The notes beneath the pieces are model-generated. The model made no database searches. It was not told the DNA's origin and saw nothing but the letters and a program-made list of their open reading frames with translations. Positions 55,911 to 64,000 of a stretch of 64,000 nucleotides of DNA are shown piece by piece (within the stretch, counting starts at the first letter, position 1; the number at the start of each line of letters is the position of its first letter). The stretch lies in assembly GCF_006352475.1 (NCBI RefSeq), contig NZ_VCMZ01000001.1:930001-994000 (forward strand), in the 5' to 3' direction. The DNA comes from Acinetobacter pullicarnis (GTDB taxonomy: Bacteria; Pseudomonadota; Gammaproteobacteria; Pseudomonadales; Moraxellaceae). A program made the translations under genes and the position numbers.

Positions 55911-58900
55911 TTAACCCACCACCTCAATCGAACTGGCACCCGCACCGCGTGGATTCACCTGAATTTGTACAGGAATACGTTCATGCATATCGGAGATGTG
56001 TGAGATCAGCACAACTTTACGGCCTTGGCCTTGTAATTGATCCAACGCATTCATCACCAGATGCAACGAGCCAGCATCGAGCGTACCGAAGCCTTCATCG
56101 ATAAATAACGATTCAATTTTCATTGAACCCGACGCCATGTTGGCAATTGCCAAAGACAGCGCCAATGCGGTTAGGAAGGACTCACCACCTGAAAGTGAAG
56201 CCACTGAGCGAGTTTCGCCATCCATATCATGGTCAATAATCGCGAGGCTCAAGGAATTGTCTAAACGCTGTAGGGTATAGCGCTGTGAGAGCAGTGCCAA
56301 TTGTTGGTTGGCGTATTCAATTAAGATATCAAGATGATATTGCTGTGCACTGTCTCGAAATCGTTTCCCATTGGCATCGCCCATCAAGCCTGAAATTTTG
56401 CTCCAACGATGTTCTTGTTGCTGTACAGCTTGAATCTGCTCAGCAAACTCGTATTGTTTCTGTAGATTGAGCTGATGTAGTTCGAGTTTCAACTTCACTT
56501 GATCACGTTGCTCAAGTTGTTGATTGAGCTGACTGAGGTTCAGGGCGATCTGTTCCAGCAGTTCTGCTAAAGCAAGTTCAGGCTGTTGCAGCAGATGTTC
56601 GGTCAATTGCGCTTGCATGGTGTTTAAGACCGCAGCAGATTCATTCAGCAAACGTTCAGCCTGTTGCAGTTTAAGTCGGATTTGCTGTTCTTGAGCTGGA
56701 CTAACCTTGATTAACTCGGTCAGCAGCGTTAGGTCAAAGTTCGGCTGCTGCTTGAGCCATGCACGAATGTCTGTGGTGTATTGTGCAAGATTTTTCTCAT
56801 GCTGCTGCCATTGGGTATTGAGCTGATCAACTTCACTTTTTTGTTGCTCAAATTGCTGGCGTATTTTTTCAAAAGCTTGTCTTGCCATACGATCAGCTGT
56901 TTGGGCTTGTTGCAATTGCAGGTCTTGTTGAGTCAGCCAATCCGTAAATTTAACTTCAGTTTCCCCAGTCATCTCCAAGATCAATTGCGTGGCGATATTC
57001 TGATTTTGTTTGCCTTGTAATTCCATGTCATCCAAGCGTTGCTGGGTACTGGCATGTTGTGCCGCTAGATTTTTTTGATCGGCAATAACTAAGTCCAATT
57101 GTTGTTGCTGTTGCTCAATTTGTTTTTGTAGACTGTGTTGCTGTTCCAATTGCTGCATGCGTTGGCTCAGACTTTGCAGTATCTGCTGTGCCAACGTGGT
57201 CATTGCTTGATTTGGCTTGGCCTGTTGCTCGGGGCTTACACAGGCAAAGATATGCGCAACTTGACTGAGCAATTGCGTGGCATTGGCAATCGAGTGCTGT
57301 AACTGTTGCAGTTGCTGGCTGTCTTGCTGTTGTTGTTTCATGACAGGGTGTAGTTGCTGTATTGCGTGTTCTAATTGTACGACCTGCTGTTGGCAAGCAA
57401 CTTTTTCTTGCTGAATGCTGGCAAATAGCGCTTCAGCGGTCTGCTGTAAATCAAGCTGTAATTTGTCGGCTTCAAGTTGTTGCTTTAACTTGAGTTTAAG
57501 CTGTTGTTGCTGGTTGTTCGCCATTTGTTGTTGCTGACTCAGTTGTTCCAGTTTACTTTGGCACTGACTCAGTTGTTGTTGCTGCTGTTGCCAATTGAGT
57601 AGTGCTGTTTGTTCATGAGTTTCAGCCAGTTGTTGTTGCTGTTGTTGTAATACAAACAATGTATGAGAAAGCTCAGAATCTGCTTGGCGATAAGGATGTT
57701 CGCTACTGCCGCAGACAATACAAGCCTGACCTGGCACCAACTCGGCACGTAGTTGTTCAATGTTTTCACTATGCAGTAAGCGCTGCTGCTGTAAAAATTG
57801 TTGCAGTTGGCTGCGTTTGGTTTTAGCGGTTAGATATTGTTGTTCGGCCTGTTGGGTATCCAGTTGAAGCTGCTTGACTTGTTGTTGCAAGGGAACGACT
57901 TGGCTGGTGAGTTGCATCAGTTGCTGTTGTTGTTCGATATCGCGTTCTACGATTTGTTCAAGCCGTTCAAATTGACTGCATTGTGCAAGCTTTTGCTCAA
58001 GCTGCGTGCGATGCGCTACCAGCTTGGTTTCGATCTGCTCAAGATTACCGTATTGCTGTTGTGACTGGGTCAATTCAGCTTGTTTTTGCGTGAGTTGTTG
58101 TTTGGCAGCATCGAGATGGCCAAATTGTTGCTCAATTGGCTGATACTGATGAATAAACTGTTTTAACTGTTGCAGATGTGCTGCAAGCCCCTGATCTAAA
58201 CTGGAAAATCCAGCACTCTGCTGCAAGTGTTGCTGCAGCTCAATTTGCTGGAGTTGTTGCTGTTGCAATTGCGTGTTGAGTGCTTGCTGTTGTTGCTCAA
58301 GCGGTTGTTGCTGTTGCTCAAGTTGGCTGAGCAGCATCTTGGTTTTGGTATAGGGTTCTTTAATAAAATCACGTTTTTCAACACATTGTCGAACTTGTTT
58401 GATAGCAAGTGCATGTTGTTGTTGAAAGGCTTGTATCTGGGTGAGTGCCTGTTCAGCTTGTTGATAATGTTGTTTTTTCAGCTCAAATTGTTGTGCCAAT
58501 TGATCAAAGCTGTGCTGTGCCTGTTGGCGTTGTGGGGCCAATAGTTGTTGTGCCGCTTGCTGTTGCTGCTGTTGAAACACCACTGAGCGTATTGATGCAA
58601 ATTGCTCTAATTGCTCTAAGCGTACTTTTTCAGGGACTAAGCGCTGCTGCTGTTGCAGCTGAGCATCATGCTGTAGCTGCTTTTCTGCAATTGCAGCATC
58701 TAATTTCTGTTGTTGTTGATACCATTGCTGTTGTTGCGCTAGCTGTTGCTTTTGCGCCTCAAGCTGTTGCAGGGCTTGATTCGATGATGTTAATTCACTA
58801 TTGAGTAAGGCGAGATCTTCCTCGGATAATACTTCAATATGTCCGATCAGTTCCTCAAGTTGCTTGCGTTGTTTGGCAATATTAGCGGTCTTTCTAAAGG

Positions 58901-59507
58901 CCAACTCACCAATTTTCCCAAAAATACTGGAATTGGTCAGATATTCCAGTAGTTCACCACGTTCACTGTCTCTGGCTTTTAAAAATGCAGTGACTTCGGA
59001 TTGTGCGAGCAATACCGCACGGGTAAATTGCTCAAAACTCAGTTGGGTAATCCGCTTAATCTGTTCATCGACTGCCTTGATTTTATCTGCAACCACAATA
59101 CCATCGCTTAAGCAGGTCAATGATCGTTGTATTGCTTGTAGTTTTCCCGTTGGATTTTCCCGTGCACGTTTAATTTCCCAACGGGCCAAATAACGTTTCT
59201 GATCTTGCGCGACAAAGCACAATTCAGCATAACCATGTGCAGTGCCACGGCGTAACACGGTTTGTGGCGCGTTGGCGAGTAATTCAGAGCCATCGACATC
59301 TTTCAGTTTGCCATCACTGTCTTTTAAACGTGGCATTTTATTGAACAATGCCAAACACATGGCATCTAAAATGGTGGATTTACCCGCACCAGTTTTTCCC
59401 ACAATCGCGATTAAACCTGCGCTGGCCAAGGGATCACTTTCAAAATCAATAAAATGTTCACCGGCAAGTGAGGCTAAATTTTTAATACGAATTGATAAAA
59501 TTTTCAT
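55911..59507 (-). CDS. sbcC: Nuclease complex ATPase subunit SbcC (Rad50-like)
   Basis: The 1198-aa SMC-like ATPase has an N-terminal Walker A (GKTGAGKSTILDAM) and a long coiled coil interrupted at its middle by the zinc hook CxxC (GQACIVCGSSEHPY). The C-terminal half has signature LSGGESFLTALALSLAI and Walker B ESLFIDEGFGTLD. With SbcD it cleaves DNA hairpins and palindromes. The coiled coil is extraordinarily glutamine-rich (repeated QQQQ blocks). It follows sbcD by nine bases. Confidence 0.93.
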   Translation of the reverse strand: MKILSIRIKNLASLAGEHFIDFESDPLASAGLIAIVGKTGAGKSTILDAMCLALFNKMPRLKDSDGKLKDVDGSELLANAPQTVLRRGTAHGYAELCFVAQDQKRYLARWEIKRARENPTGKLQAIQRSLTCLSDGIVVADKIKAVDEQIKRITQLSFEQFTRAVLLAQSEVTAFLKARDSERGELLEYLTNSSIFGKIGELAFRKTANIAKQRKQLEELIGHIEVLSEEDLALLNSELTSSNQALQQLEAQKQQLAQQQQWYQQQQKLDAAIAEKQLQHDAQLQQQQRLVPEKVRLEQLEQFASIRSVVFQQQQQQAAQQLLAPQRQQAQHSFDQLAQQFELKKQHYQQAEQALTQIQAFQQQHALAIKQVRQCVEKRDFIKEPYTKTKMLLSQLEQQQQPLEQQQQALNTQLQQQQLQQIELQQHLQQSAGFSSLDQGLAAHLQQLKQFIHQYQPIEQQFGHLDAAKQQLTQKQAELTQSQQQYGNLEQIETKLVAHRTQLEQKLAQCSQFERLEQIVERDIEQQQQLMQLTSQVVPLQQQVKQLQLDTQQAEQQYLTAKTKRSQLQQFLQQQRLLHSENIEQLRAELVPGQACIVCGSSEHPYRQADSELSHTLFVLQQQQQQLAETHEQTALLNWQQQQQQLSQCQSKLEQLSQQQQMANNQQQQLKLKLKQQLEADKLQLDLQQTAEALFASIQQEKVACQQQVVQLEHAIQQLHPVMKQQQQDSQQLQQLQHSIANATQLLSQVAHIFACVSPEQQAKPNQAMTTLAQQILQSLSQRMQQLEQQHSLQKQIEQQQQQLDLVIADQKNLAAQHASTQQRLDDMELQGKQNQNIATQLILEMTGETEVKFTDWLTQQDLQLQQAQTADRMARQAFEKIRQQFEQQKSEVDQLNTQWQQHEKNLAQYTTDIRAWLKQQPNFDLTLLTELIKVSPAQEQQIRLKLQQAERLLNESAAVLNTMQAQLTEHLLQQPELALAELLEQIALNLSQLNQQLEQRDQVKLKLELHQLNLQKQYEFAEQIQAVQQQEHRWSKISGLMGDANGKRFRDSAQQYHLDILIEYANQQLALLSQRYTLQRLDNSLSLAIIDHDMDGETRSVASLSGGESFLTALALSLAIANMASGSMKIESLFIDEGFGTLDAGSLHLVMNALDQLQGQGRKVVLISHISDMHERIPVQIQVNPRGAGASSIEVVG

Positions 59508-59516
59508 AGCAGAACC

Positions 59517-60770
59517 CTAAGCGCCGTGTTGTTCTTCAAGTGATTTTTCAGCTTCATCGACCAGAGAAATAAAGTCTTTTAAAACGTCGTCGTCGGGGCT
59601 GTAGCCTTGTTTATCCCACAGTTGTTGAAACAGTTTGGCTGGCGTTGGTGGTTCTAAACTGATGCTGTCACTGCTGCTTAGTGTATTTTCATTGGCTAAA
59701 TATTTACGCGCAATACGCACCAAACGATAGCGATTAGGGGGGAGAGCATCTTCAAATTGTTGGCGTAAATTAGGTGGTGGCGGAGTCGAACTGTGATATT
59801 CAATATCCAGATAAGGACGTTGATCAATCTGTTCAATTTCACCACTTGGTAAGGCTTTGAGTGCATTAAAAACGTCTGTTAATTCATCCGCAATTTTATG
59901 CAATTGTATGCTGCGTGGAATCGGCAATACCTCAAACTGCACCCGTGATTCATCGGGTTTGCTCGGATCAATTGTGACTTCAACCACCTGATGCTTATAG
60001 TTAATCTCACTAAAGGAAAGTGGGATTGGTGAACCGCTATAGCGAATATGTGGATGCTGTACTTTTTGCGGTTTGTGCAAATGGCCGAGTGCGACATAGT
60101 CAATCACATCATCAAATAGGGCGGTAGACAGCGCTTCTTCGTTCCCCACAATAATCGGACGTTCGGAATCTGAGGTTTCGCCACCTTGCATGTGCGCGTG
60201 CGACATTAAAATCAAGGCTTGATCATCGGTTTTAGTCTGCTTCGCCAGTGCAATCAGTTGTTGATGAATATGTGCAATTGCGGCTTGGCTGTTTTGACTC
60301 TGTTCATTCAGTCCCGTGATTTCAGCAGGGCGTAGAAACGGCAATGCCAGACACCATGCCACCACCTGTTGGCTTTCATTATAAATGGGGATTAGGAGCC
60401 GATTGAGATCAAGTTGATTTTCGGCATTGCGTCGAATCACCCCAACGGCTTTGGCCTGATATTTTTCCAGTAAAGGTTCAACTTGTTCAATGCGATAGCC
60501 TGAATCATGATTGCCCGCAATCATCAAGGTTTGCATATGTGGCGCACGTTGATGGGCATCGGCTAAAAACTGATAGAGTTGTTTTTGTGCATGTGAGGCA
60601 GGGTTAATGACATCGAATACATCGCCTGCAATTAACAGCGCATGGGGCTGACGTGCTTCAATTTGCTGCAATAACCAAGCAAGAAATTGTTCATGTTCAT
60701 ATTGGCGTGAATGGTGATAAAAGTACTGTCCCAAGTGCCAGTCTGAAGTATGAAAAAAGCGTACAGTCAT
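59517..60770 (-). CDS. sbcD: Nuclease complex exonuclease subunit SbcD (Mre11-like)
   Basis: The 417-aa Mn-dependent metallophosphoesterase is the nuclease subunit of SbcCD. The phosphoesterase motifs are seen in order: HTSDWHLGQ, IAGDVFDVINP, AGNHDSGYR, MSHAHMQGG and LGHLHKPQ. A C-terminal capping region binds SbcC. First gene of the sbcDC operon, separated from nrtR by 120 bp. Confidence 0.94.
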   Translation of the reverse strand: MTVRFFHTSDWHLGQYFYHHSRQYEHEQFLAWLLQQIEARQPHALLIAGDVFDVINPASHAQKQLYQFLADAHQRAPHMQTLMIAGNHDSGYRIEQVEPLLEKYQAKAVGVIRRNAENQLDLNRLLIPIYNESQQVVAWCLALPFLRPAEITGLNEQSQNSQAAIAHIHQQLIALAKQTKTDDQALILMSHAHMQGGETSDSERPIIVGNEEALSTALFDDVIDYVALGHLHKPQKVQHPHIRYSGSPIPLSFSEINYKHQVVEVTIDPSKPDESRVQFEVLPIPRSIQLHKIADELTDVFNALKALPSGEIEQIDQRPYLDIEYHSSTPPPPNLRQQFEDALPPNRYRLVRIARKYLANENTLSSSDSISLEPPTPAKLFQQLWDKQGYSPDDDVLKDFISLVDEAEKSLEEQHGA

Positions 60771-60890
60771 TGATTTACCACAAGCTTAAAAAGCGGAAAA
60801 GGATAAGGTAGCATAAATTGCGCTATGCAGTTACGCAGCGGATGGCTTTAAATCCATCCAAGTGATTAAGCTTGAGCTGATGCGGTGAGA

Positions 60891-61643
60891 TCAAAGGCTT
60901 TGCGCATCGTTGTTGCTTCTTGGGTATTCTAATATGCGTGGGAACTGAAAAGCGTAGTCCGCTAAAGCATAACGATATAACTGGGCTGGACGCTTGCCAG
61001 CAATTTTACTTTGATCGGTCTCGTCAACCACACCTGCATCTAGCATTCGCCGTCTAAATGATTTTTTTTCTAAGCTTTGCCCCAAAATGATTTCATAAAT
61101 TTGCTGTAACTCGGTCAGGGTAAACAGCGGGGGCATTAAGCTGATTGGCAGCGCCGTATAGCGGGTGCGACTACGGAGACGTTCGCTGGCCAGTGTCAAT
61201 AAATGACGATGGTCAAAGGCCAACTCATGTTGTAGTGCCTCATGTACAGGGACCCATTGGCTTTGTTCTGTCGCGCTCAATTGCGAGGCGATTGCATTGA
61301 AATCGATCAAGGCAAAATAAACGACGGTGACCGACCAGTCCCGCGGATCACGCTTGGCATTGCCGACACTCGCCACTTGTTCTAAATAGGGGGTTTTAAT
61401 TCCTGTTTTTTCAATCAATTTACGTTTTGCCGAGGCCAGCAGGTCGGCATCTTGGGTCAAATCGACAAAGCCACCTGGTAGCGCCCATTGCCCTTTGGCA
61501 GGAAAATTGGAACGTTGAATGAGCAAGACCTGCAATTGGCTTTCTTTGATCGAGAAAATCGCCATATCTACCGTGAGCAGCGGTGTTGGATAGCGATTGG
61601 CTTGATAGTTGGCTAGGTATTCTTGTTCACTGCAAGCGCTCAT
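60891..61643 (-). CDS. nrtR: NrtR-type regulator (degenerate Nudix domain + winged helix)
   Basis: The 250-aa protein has an N-terminal Nudix fold (about 20-150) and a C-terminal winged helix (about 165-235; FTLTELQQIYEIILGQ... KSFRRRML), the architecture of NrtR. NrtR represses NAD-metabolism genes and responds to ADP-ribose. The Nudix box LPGGFVDLTQ...RKLIEKTGI lacks the catalytic RE and EE pairs (RK, EK instead), consistent with a sensor not an enzyme. It lies directly downstream of nadV on the same strand. Confidence 0.88.
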   Translation of the reverse strand: MSACSEQEYLANYQANRYPTPLLTVDMAIFSIKESQLQVLLIQRSNFPAKGQWALPGGFVDLTQDADLLASAKRKLIEKTGIKTPYLEQVASVGNAKRDPRDWSVTVVYFALIDFNAIASQLSATEQSQWVPVHEALQHELAFDHRHLLTLASERLRSRTRYTALPISLMPPLFTLTELQQIYEIILGQSLEKKSFRRRMLDAGVVDETDQSKIAGKRPAQLYRYALADYAFQFPRILEYPRSNNDAQSL

Positions 61644-61673
61644 GGCAAAGACTCAGTATAAATAAGTAAAGAG

Positions 61674-61698
61674 GGTCGGTATGGGCATTGTACCGACC
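61674..61698. promoter_or_regulatory. Perfect inverted repeat between nadV and nrtR
   Basis: GGTCGGTA-N9-TACCGACC is a perfect 8-bp dyad 31 bp before the nrtR start. On the minus strand it is followed by CTCTTTACTT, so it may be a weak terminator or an operator. Confidence 0.5.
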
Positions 61699-61728
61699 TC
61701 AAGGCATGATGGGCAATTGGTAAACAGT

Positions 61729-63246
61729 CTAAGTCGTTACAGTCGCTGCTGCTAAAGCCAGTTCTAATCTATTGCGAATCTGCGCTAAATTACATTGCTG
61801 CAGGAACTGACCATTTTCAAATACTGTTTTTAGCTCCCCTTGTTGCTCTTGTACTGCCGTTTGCTGATCAAACAGTTCAAATCCAGCGACGGACTGCTCA
61901 ACACGCAATAAACCTTTGGCTGATTTTTTAATGCCACTGTCGGTGATTGGGTCTTTAAACAGCTCACGGGCACTGCCATTGACTTGGCCCCAAGTGGCTT
62001 TGACTGCAAAACCAAAAGTGTCACGAGTCAAATAGTTATAGGTATAACTGCCAATCCCAAAGACCAGGTTGCTTGAGGCAAAGCCTTTGGCTTCAAGTCC
62101 GATCAAAATCGCTTGGGCACGTTGTAAGGTAATCGAATCACCATAAATTAAGCCCACTCGTTCATTGAGTACTTTATAGCCTAGGGTTGTCGTTGTTCCG
62201 CCAAAAATCTCCCATAAACATTCGACAGCACCTTTATATGCCGGACTAGCAACAGCCGCTTCAGGATCACCACAAATAATCTTAACTGGATCGCCAGAAT
62301 CTGGACGAAAAACCAATTTGGCAAGCCCCATCGCATTGGGGGTACGTGCGAGGATTTCCGCTTTTAACGCAACGCTAAACTCGGTGATCACGCGCCAGAA
62401 ATCCCAAGTATCGGAAACGATGCTGACGATGCCACTTGGATACAAGTCACAAATTAAACGTCTAAAAGTCGTTAGTTCATCGTCTTCAGTTCCCATACAC
62501 ATCACGCTGTGTTCAGTGGCAGGTACAGACACCCCAACCACATCCGCTGCTTGATAGTATTCTTCCATATAATCAATGGCTAAGATCGCATCAGTGCCAA
62601 TAAAACTGGTGAGGTGACCAGCACTGGCTTGGGCTGCATCATAAATACCACTCATGCCACGACTACTAAAATCATGTGCTTGTACGGGGACAAAAGCCAA
62701 ATCTGCACCCGTTTTAAGCGCATATTGTGTGAGTAAACGTTTGTATTCATAGGCAATGGTTGCTGTGGTACAAGGCTTCCAAAGTTCAGCACTGAGCACC
62801 GTTTCAATATAATTGGTCAACCAAAAAAACTCAGGCAAGGTATTGACCACGGTTAACAAGGGTACCCGCATATTGACTCGACTGCCTTCTGGCAAGGCTT
62901 TAATTTTTAATGGTAAATAGCCTAAGTCATGCAATGCTTCAATGTGATCAACAGGAATAGCATCAATTCCTAATGCATTGTCCATACGACGTTTATAGGC
63001 CGCGACGACTTTATGTTTATCTTGCTGAAAAAATCCTTCATTCCAGGTTTCAATCAAAAAATGTTGGATAAAGCCTTGTAGGCCAAAAAAGACCAGTTTG
63101 TCGTCAAAGTCAGGCAGCATTTTTGCCAAACGTGAAGAACGTGGGGTGAAATTGGCATATACATATTCGGTGCCGACCGGATATTGACGTCTGTGGTCTG
63201 CTTTATAGAAGTCGATCGCATGTAAGGGATTGATTTTAAGGCTCAT
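61729..63246 (-). CDS. nadV: Nicotinamide phosphoribosyltransferase
   Basis: The 505-aa enzyme joins nicotinamide and PRPP to make NMN in NAD salvage. Family regions seen are DFYKADHRRQYP at the start, FTPRSSRL, VQAHDFSSRGMSG, FVFRPDSGDP-like in LVFRPDSGDPVKII, and YGDSITLQRAQ. Its ATG overlaps the stop of the prs-like gene in ATGA, so PRPP supply and use are coupled translationally. Regulation by the adjacent NrtR is inferred. Confidence 0.94.
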   Translation of the reverse strand: MSLKINPLHAIDFYKADHRRQYPVGTEYVYANFTPRSSRLAKMLPDFDDKLVFFGLQGFIQHFLIETWNEGFFQQDKHKVVAAYKRRMDNALGIDAIPVDHIEALHDLGYLPLKIKALPEGSRVNMRVPLLTVVNTLPEFFWLTNYIETVLSAELWKPCTTATIAYEYKRLLTQYALKTGADLAFVPVQAHDFSSRGMSGIYDAAQASAGHLTSFIGTDAILAIDYMEEYYQAADVVGVSVPATEHSVMCMGTEDDELTTFRRLICDLYPSGIVSIVSDTWDFWRVITEFSVALKAEILARTPNAMGLAKLVFRPDSGDPVKIICGDPEAAVASPAYKGAVECLWEIFGGTTTTLGYKVLNERVGLIYGDSITLQRAQAILIGLEAKGFASSNLVFGIGSYTYNYLTRDTFGFAVKATWGQVNGSARELFKDPITDSGIKKSAKGLLRVEQSVAGFELFDQQTAVQEQQGELKTVFENGQFLQQCNLAQIRNRLELALAAATVTT

Positions 63247-64000
63247 GCGGATACTCCTGCATTTGAATGAACTGGAATAATATTCAGGCTAGTCGTCAGG
63301 GGCGATGTCGCTGTTTTCGCAATGCTATCGCTACAGAAAATTTGATCGATTAAGCCATCAAAAACCGATAGGCCACGGCTAAAAATACCGTGAGTGACAT
63401 ACAAAATGATCTGTTTGCAATTTAAGTTGCGTAACTGCTGTGCAATGGCAATGAAGGTTGCACCACCATCACAAATATCATCACTGATGATGGCGGTTAA
63501 GCCGGTCATATCGGTGGTATTGACGTGGGTTCGTACAATCTTTCCAGTGAGTGGATCACGCTGTTTCTCACAATAAACGATCTCTAGAGGATTGAAGCGT
63601 TGTGCATTCATGGCCTGTGCAATCGCTTGGGTGCGGGTTACTGCACCGGCATCTGGGCAAATTAGTACGCTATTTTCAGCGCATAAGATTTGGCTTAATG
63701 CCTGACTTTGTTGCATTATTTCTGCAGCACTGAGGTTGATGACTGCACTAAACTGGGTGTTCTGTTTGAGTAAGTTACAGGTGACTGCACTGTGCGCATC
63801 CCACACCATTATTGTTTTGCGTTGTTGCGCAGATGGTGCGGTGTTGAGGTTAAGTAATTTGGTGATCATTTCCAATGAAAAGGCCTGTCCGAGTGCACAA
63901 TGACGATCTTGGCGTGCATAAGGGAAATATGGAATTTCAAGCTCAATGTTGAGGCCTTGTGCGAGCAGGACATTTTCTAATAATAAATAATCAAACCAGT
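63243..64000 (-). CDS. prs: Ribose-phosphate pyrophosphokinase-like protein, N terminus beyond window
   Basis: The frame is open to the window edge on the minus strand, so the N terminus is missing; about 252 residues are visible. It is a PRPP-synthase homologue: IPYFPYARQDR (ATP-binding stretch), an LICPDAGAVTRTQAIA region, CEKQRDPLTGKI and the PRPP loop ISDDICDGGATF. It probably makes PRPP for nadV next door, as in other nadV-linked prs paralogues. It is distinct from the housekeeping prs, which would lie elsewhere. Confidence 0.9.
   Translation of the reverse strand, partial: WFDYLLLENVLLAQGLNIELEIPYFPYARQDRHCALGQAFSLEMITKLLNLNTAPSAQQRKTIMVWDAHSAVTCNLLKQNTQFSAVINLSAAEIMQQSQALSQILCAENSVLICPDAGAVTRTQAIAQAMNAQRFNPLEIVYCEKQRDPLTGKIVRTHVNTTDMTGLTAIISDDICDGGATFIAIAQQLRNLNCKQIILYVTHGIFSRGLSVFDGLIDQIFCSDSIAKTATSPLTTSLNIIPVHSNAGVSA

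Noticed and set aside
58227..58804. Plus-strand Leu-rich frames opposite sbcC
   Set aside because: Poly-Leu/Val translations are the complement of the CAG/CAA-rich SbcC coiled coil, not genes or membrane proteins.

Overview
The window is a chromosomal segment of an Acinetobacter-type gammaproteobacterium. The BfmR/BfmS pair, the PilT-PilU, MinCDE, NrdA/NrdB, FtsK, Fur and BamE sequences, the moderately AT-rich base composition and Q-rich proteins such as SbcC all fit that genus. The species cannot be fixed from sequence alone. Most genes are ordinary core genes. The accessory material is concentrated between about 10.6 and 19.6 kb. No rRNA, tRNA or CRISPR array was seen.

Layout. 1-6.4 kb: GABA catabolism, with a 5'-truncated GabP-like permease, a divergent MocR/GabR regulator, and gabT-gabD; a 312-bp MITE-like element sits between permease and regulator. 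6.5-10.8 kb: thioesterase, lipoprotein, LysR regulator divergent from azlCD, and an alpha/beta hydrolase. 10.9-14.6 kb: an arsenic island (arsC, arsR, second arsC, acr3, arsH) bracketed by two diverged copies of the hydrolase 3' end and an insertion-sequence scrap. 14.9-16.2 kb: an AAHS-type MFS transporter. 16.35-19.58 kb: a possible decayed Tn7/Tn5053-like element, with inverted groups of CGACAnATAAG-type repeats at both sides, two orphan AT-rich genes (a 3-TM protein and a GNAT-like, C-terminally anchored protein) and an IS3-family (IS2 group) insertion. 19.6-24.6 kb: split nrdB and nrdA, each with its own paired NrdR boxes, and an overlooked 41-aa membrane protein upstream of nrdB.

25.2-27.6 kb: bfmRS envelope/biofilm two-component system. 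27.7-31.6 kb: dut, rep, trxB. 31.9-35.0 kb: ftsK. 35.7-38.5 kb: a VOC protein, a PA4642-family protein and minCDE. 38.6-40.6 kb: a voltage-sensor-like membrane protein and a YihG-like acyltransferase. 40.8-44.5 kb: OmpA-like lipoprotein, aat-bpt (N-degron tRNA-protein transferases), rimI, riboflavin synthase. 44.8-47.2 kb: algC-argB. 47.3-51.6 kb: OlsB-like acyltransferase, YafJ-like amidotransferase, a divergent NSS-like transporter, rnfH, bamE, fur. 51.7-55.8 kb: pilU, pilT, yggS and a lipoprotein gene followed by a decayed duplicate of its own tail. 55.9-60.8 kb: sbcDC. 60.9-64 kb: prs-like / nadV / nrtR NAD-salvage operon, with the prs-like gene cut by the window end.

The best leads for undescribed biology are the 16.35-19.58 kb interval (repeat-bounded cargo beside nrdB), the small protein in the nrdB leader, the pore-less voltage-sensor-like protein, and the hydrolase-tail duplication around the ars island.
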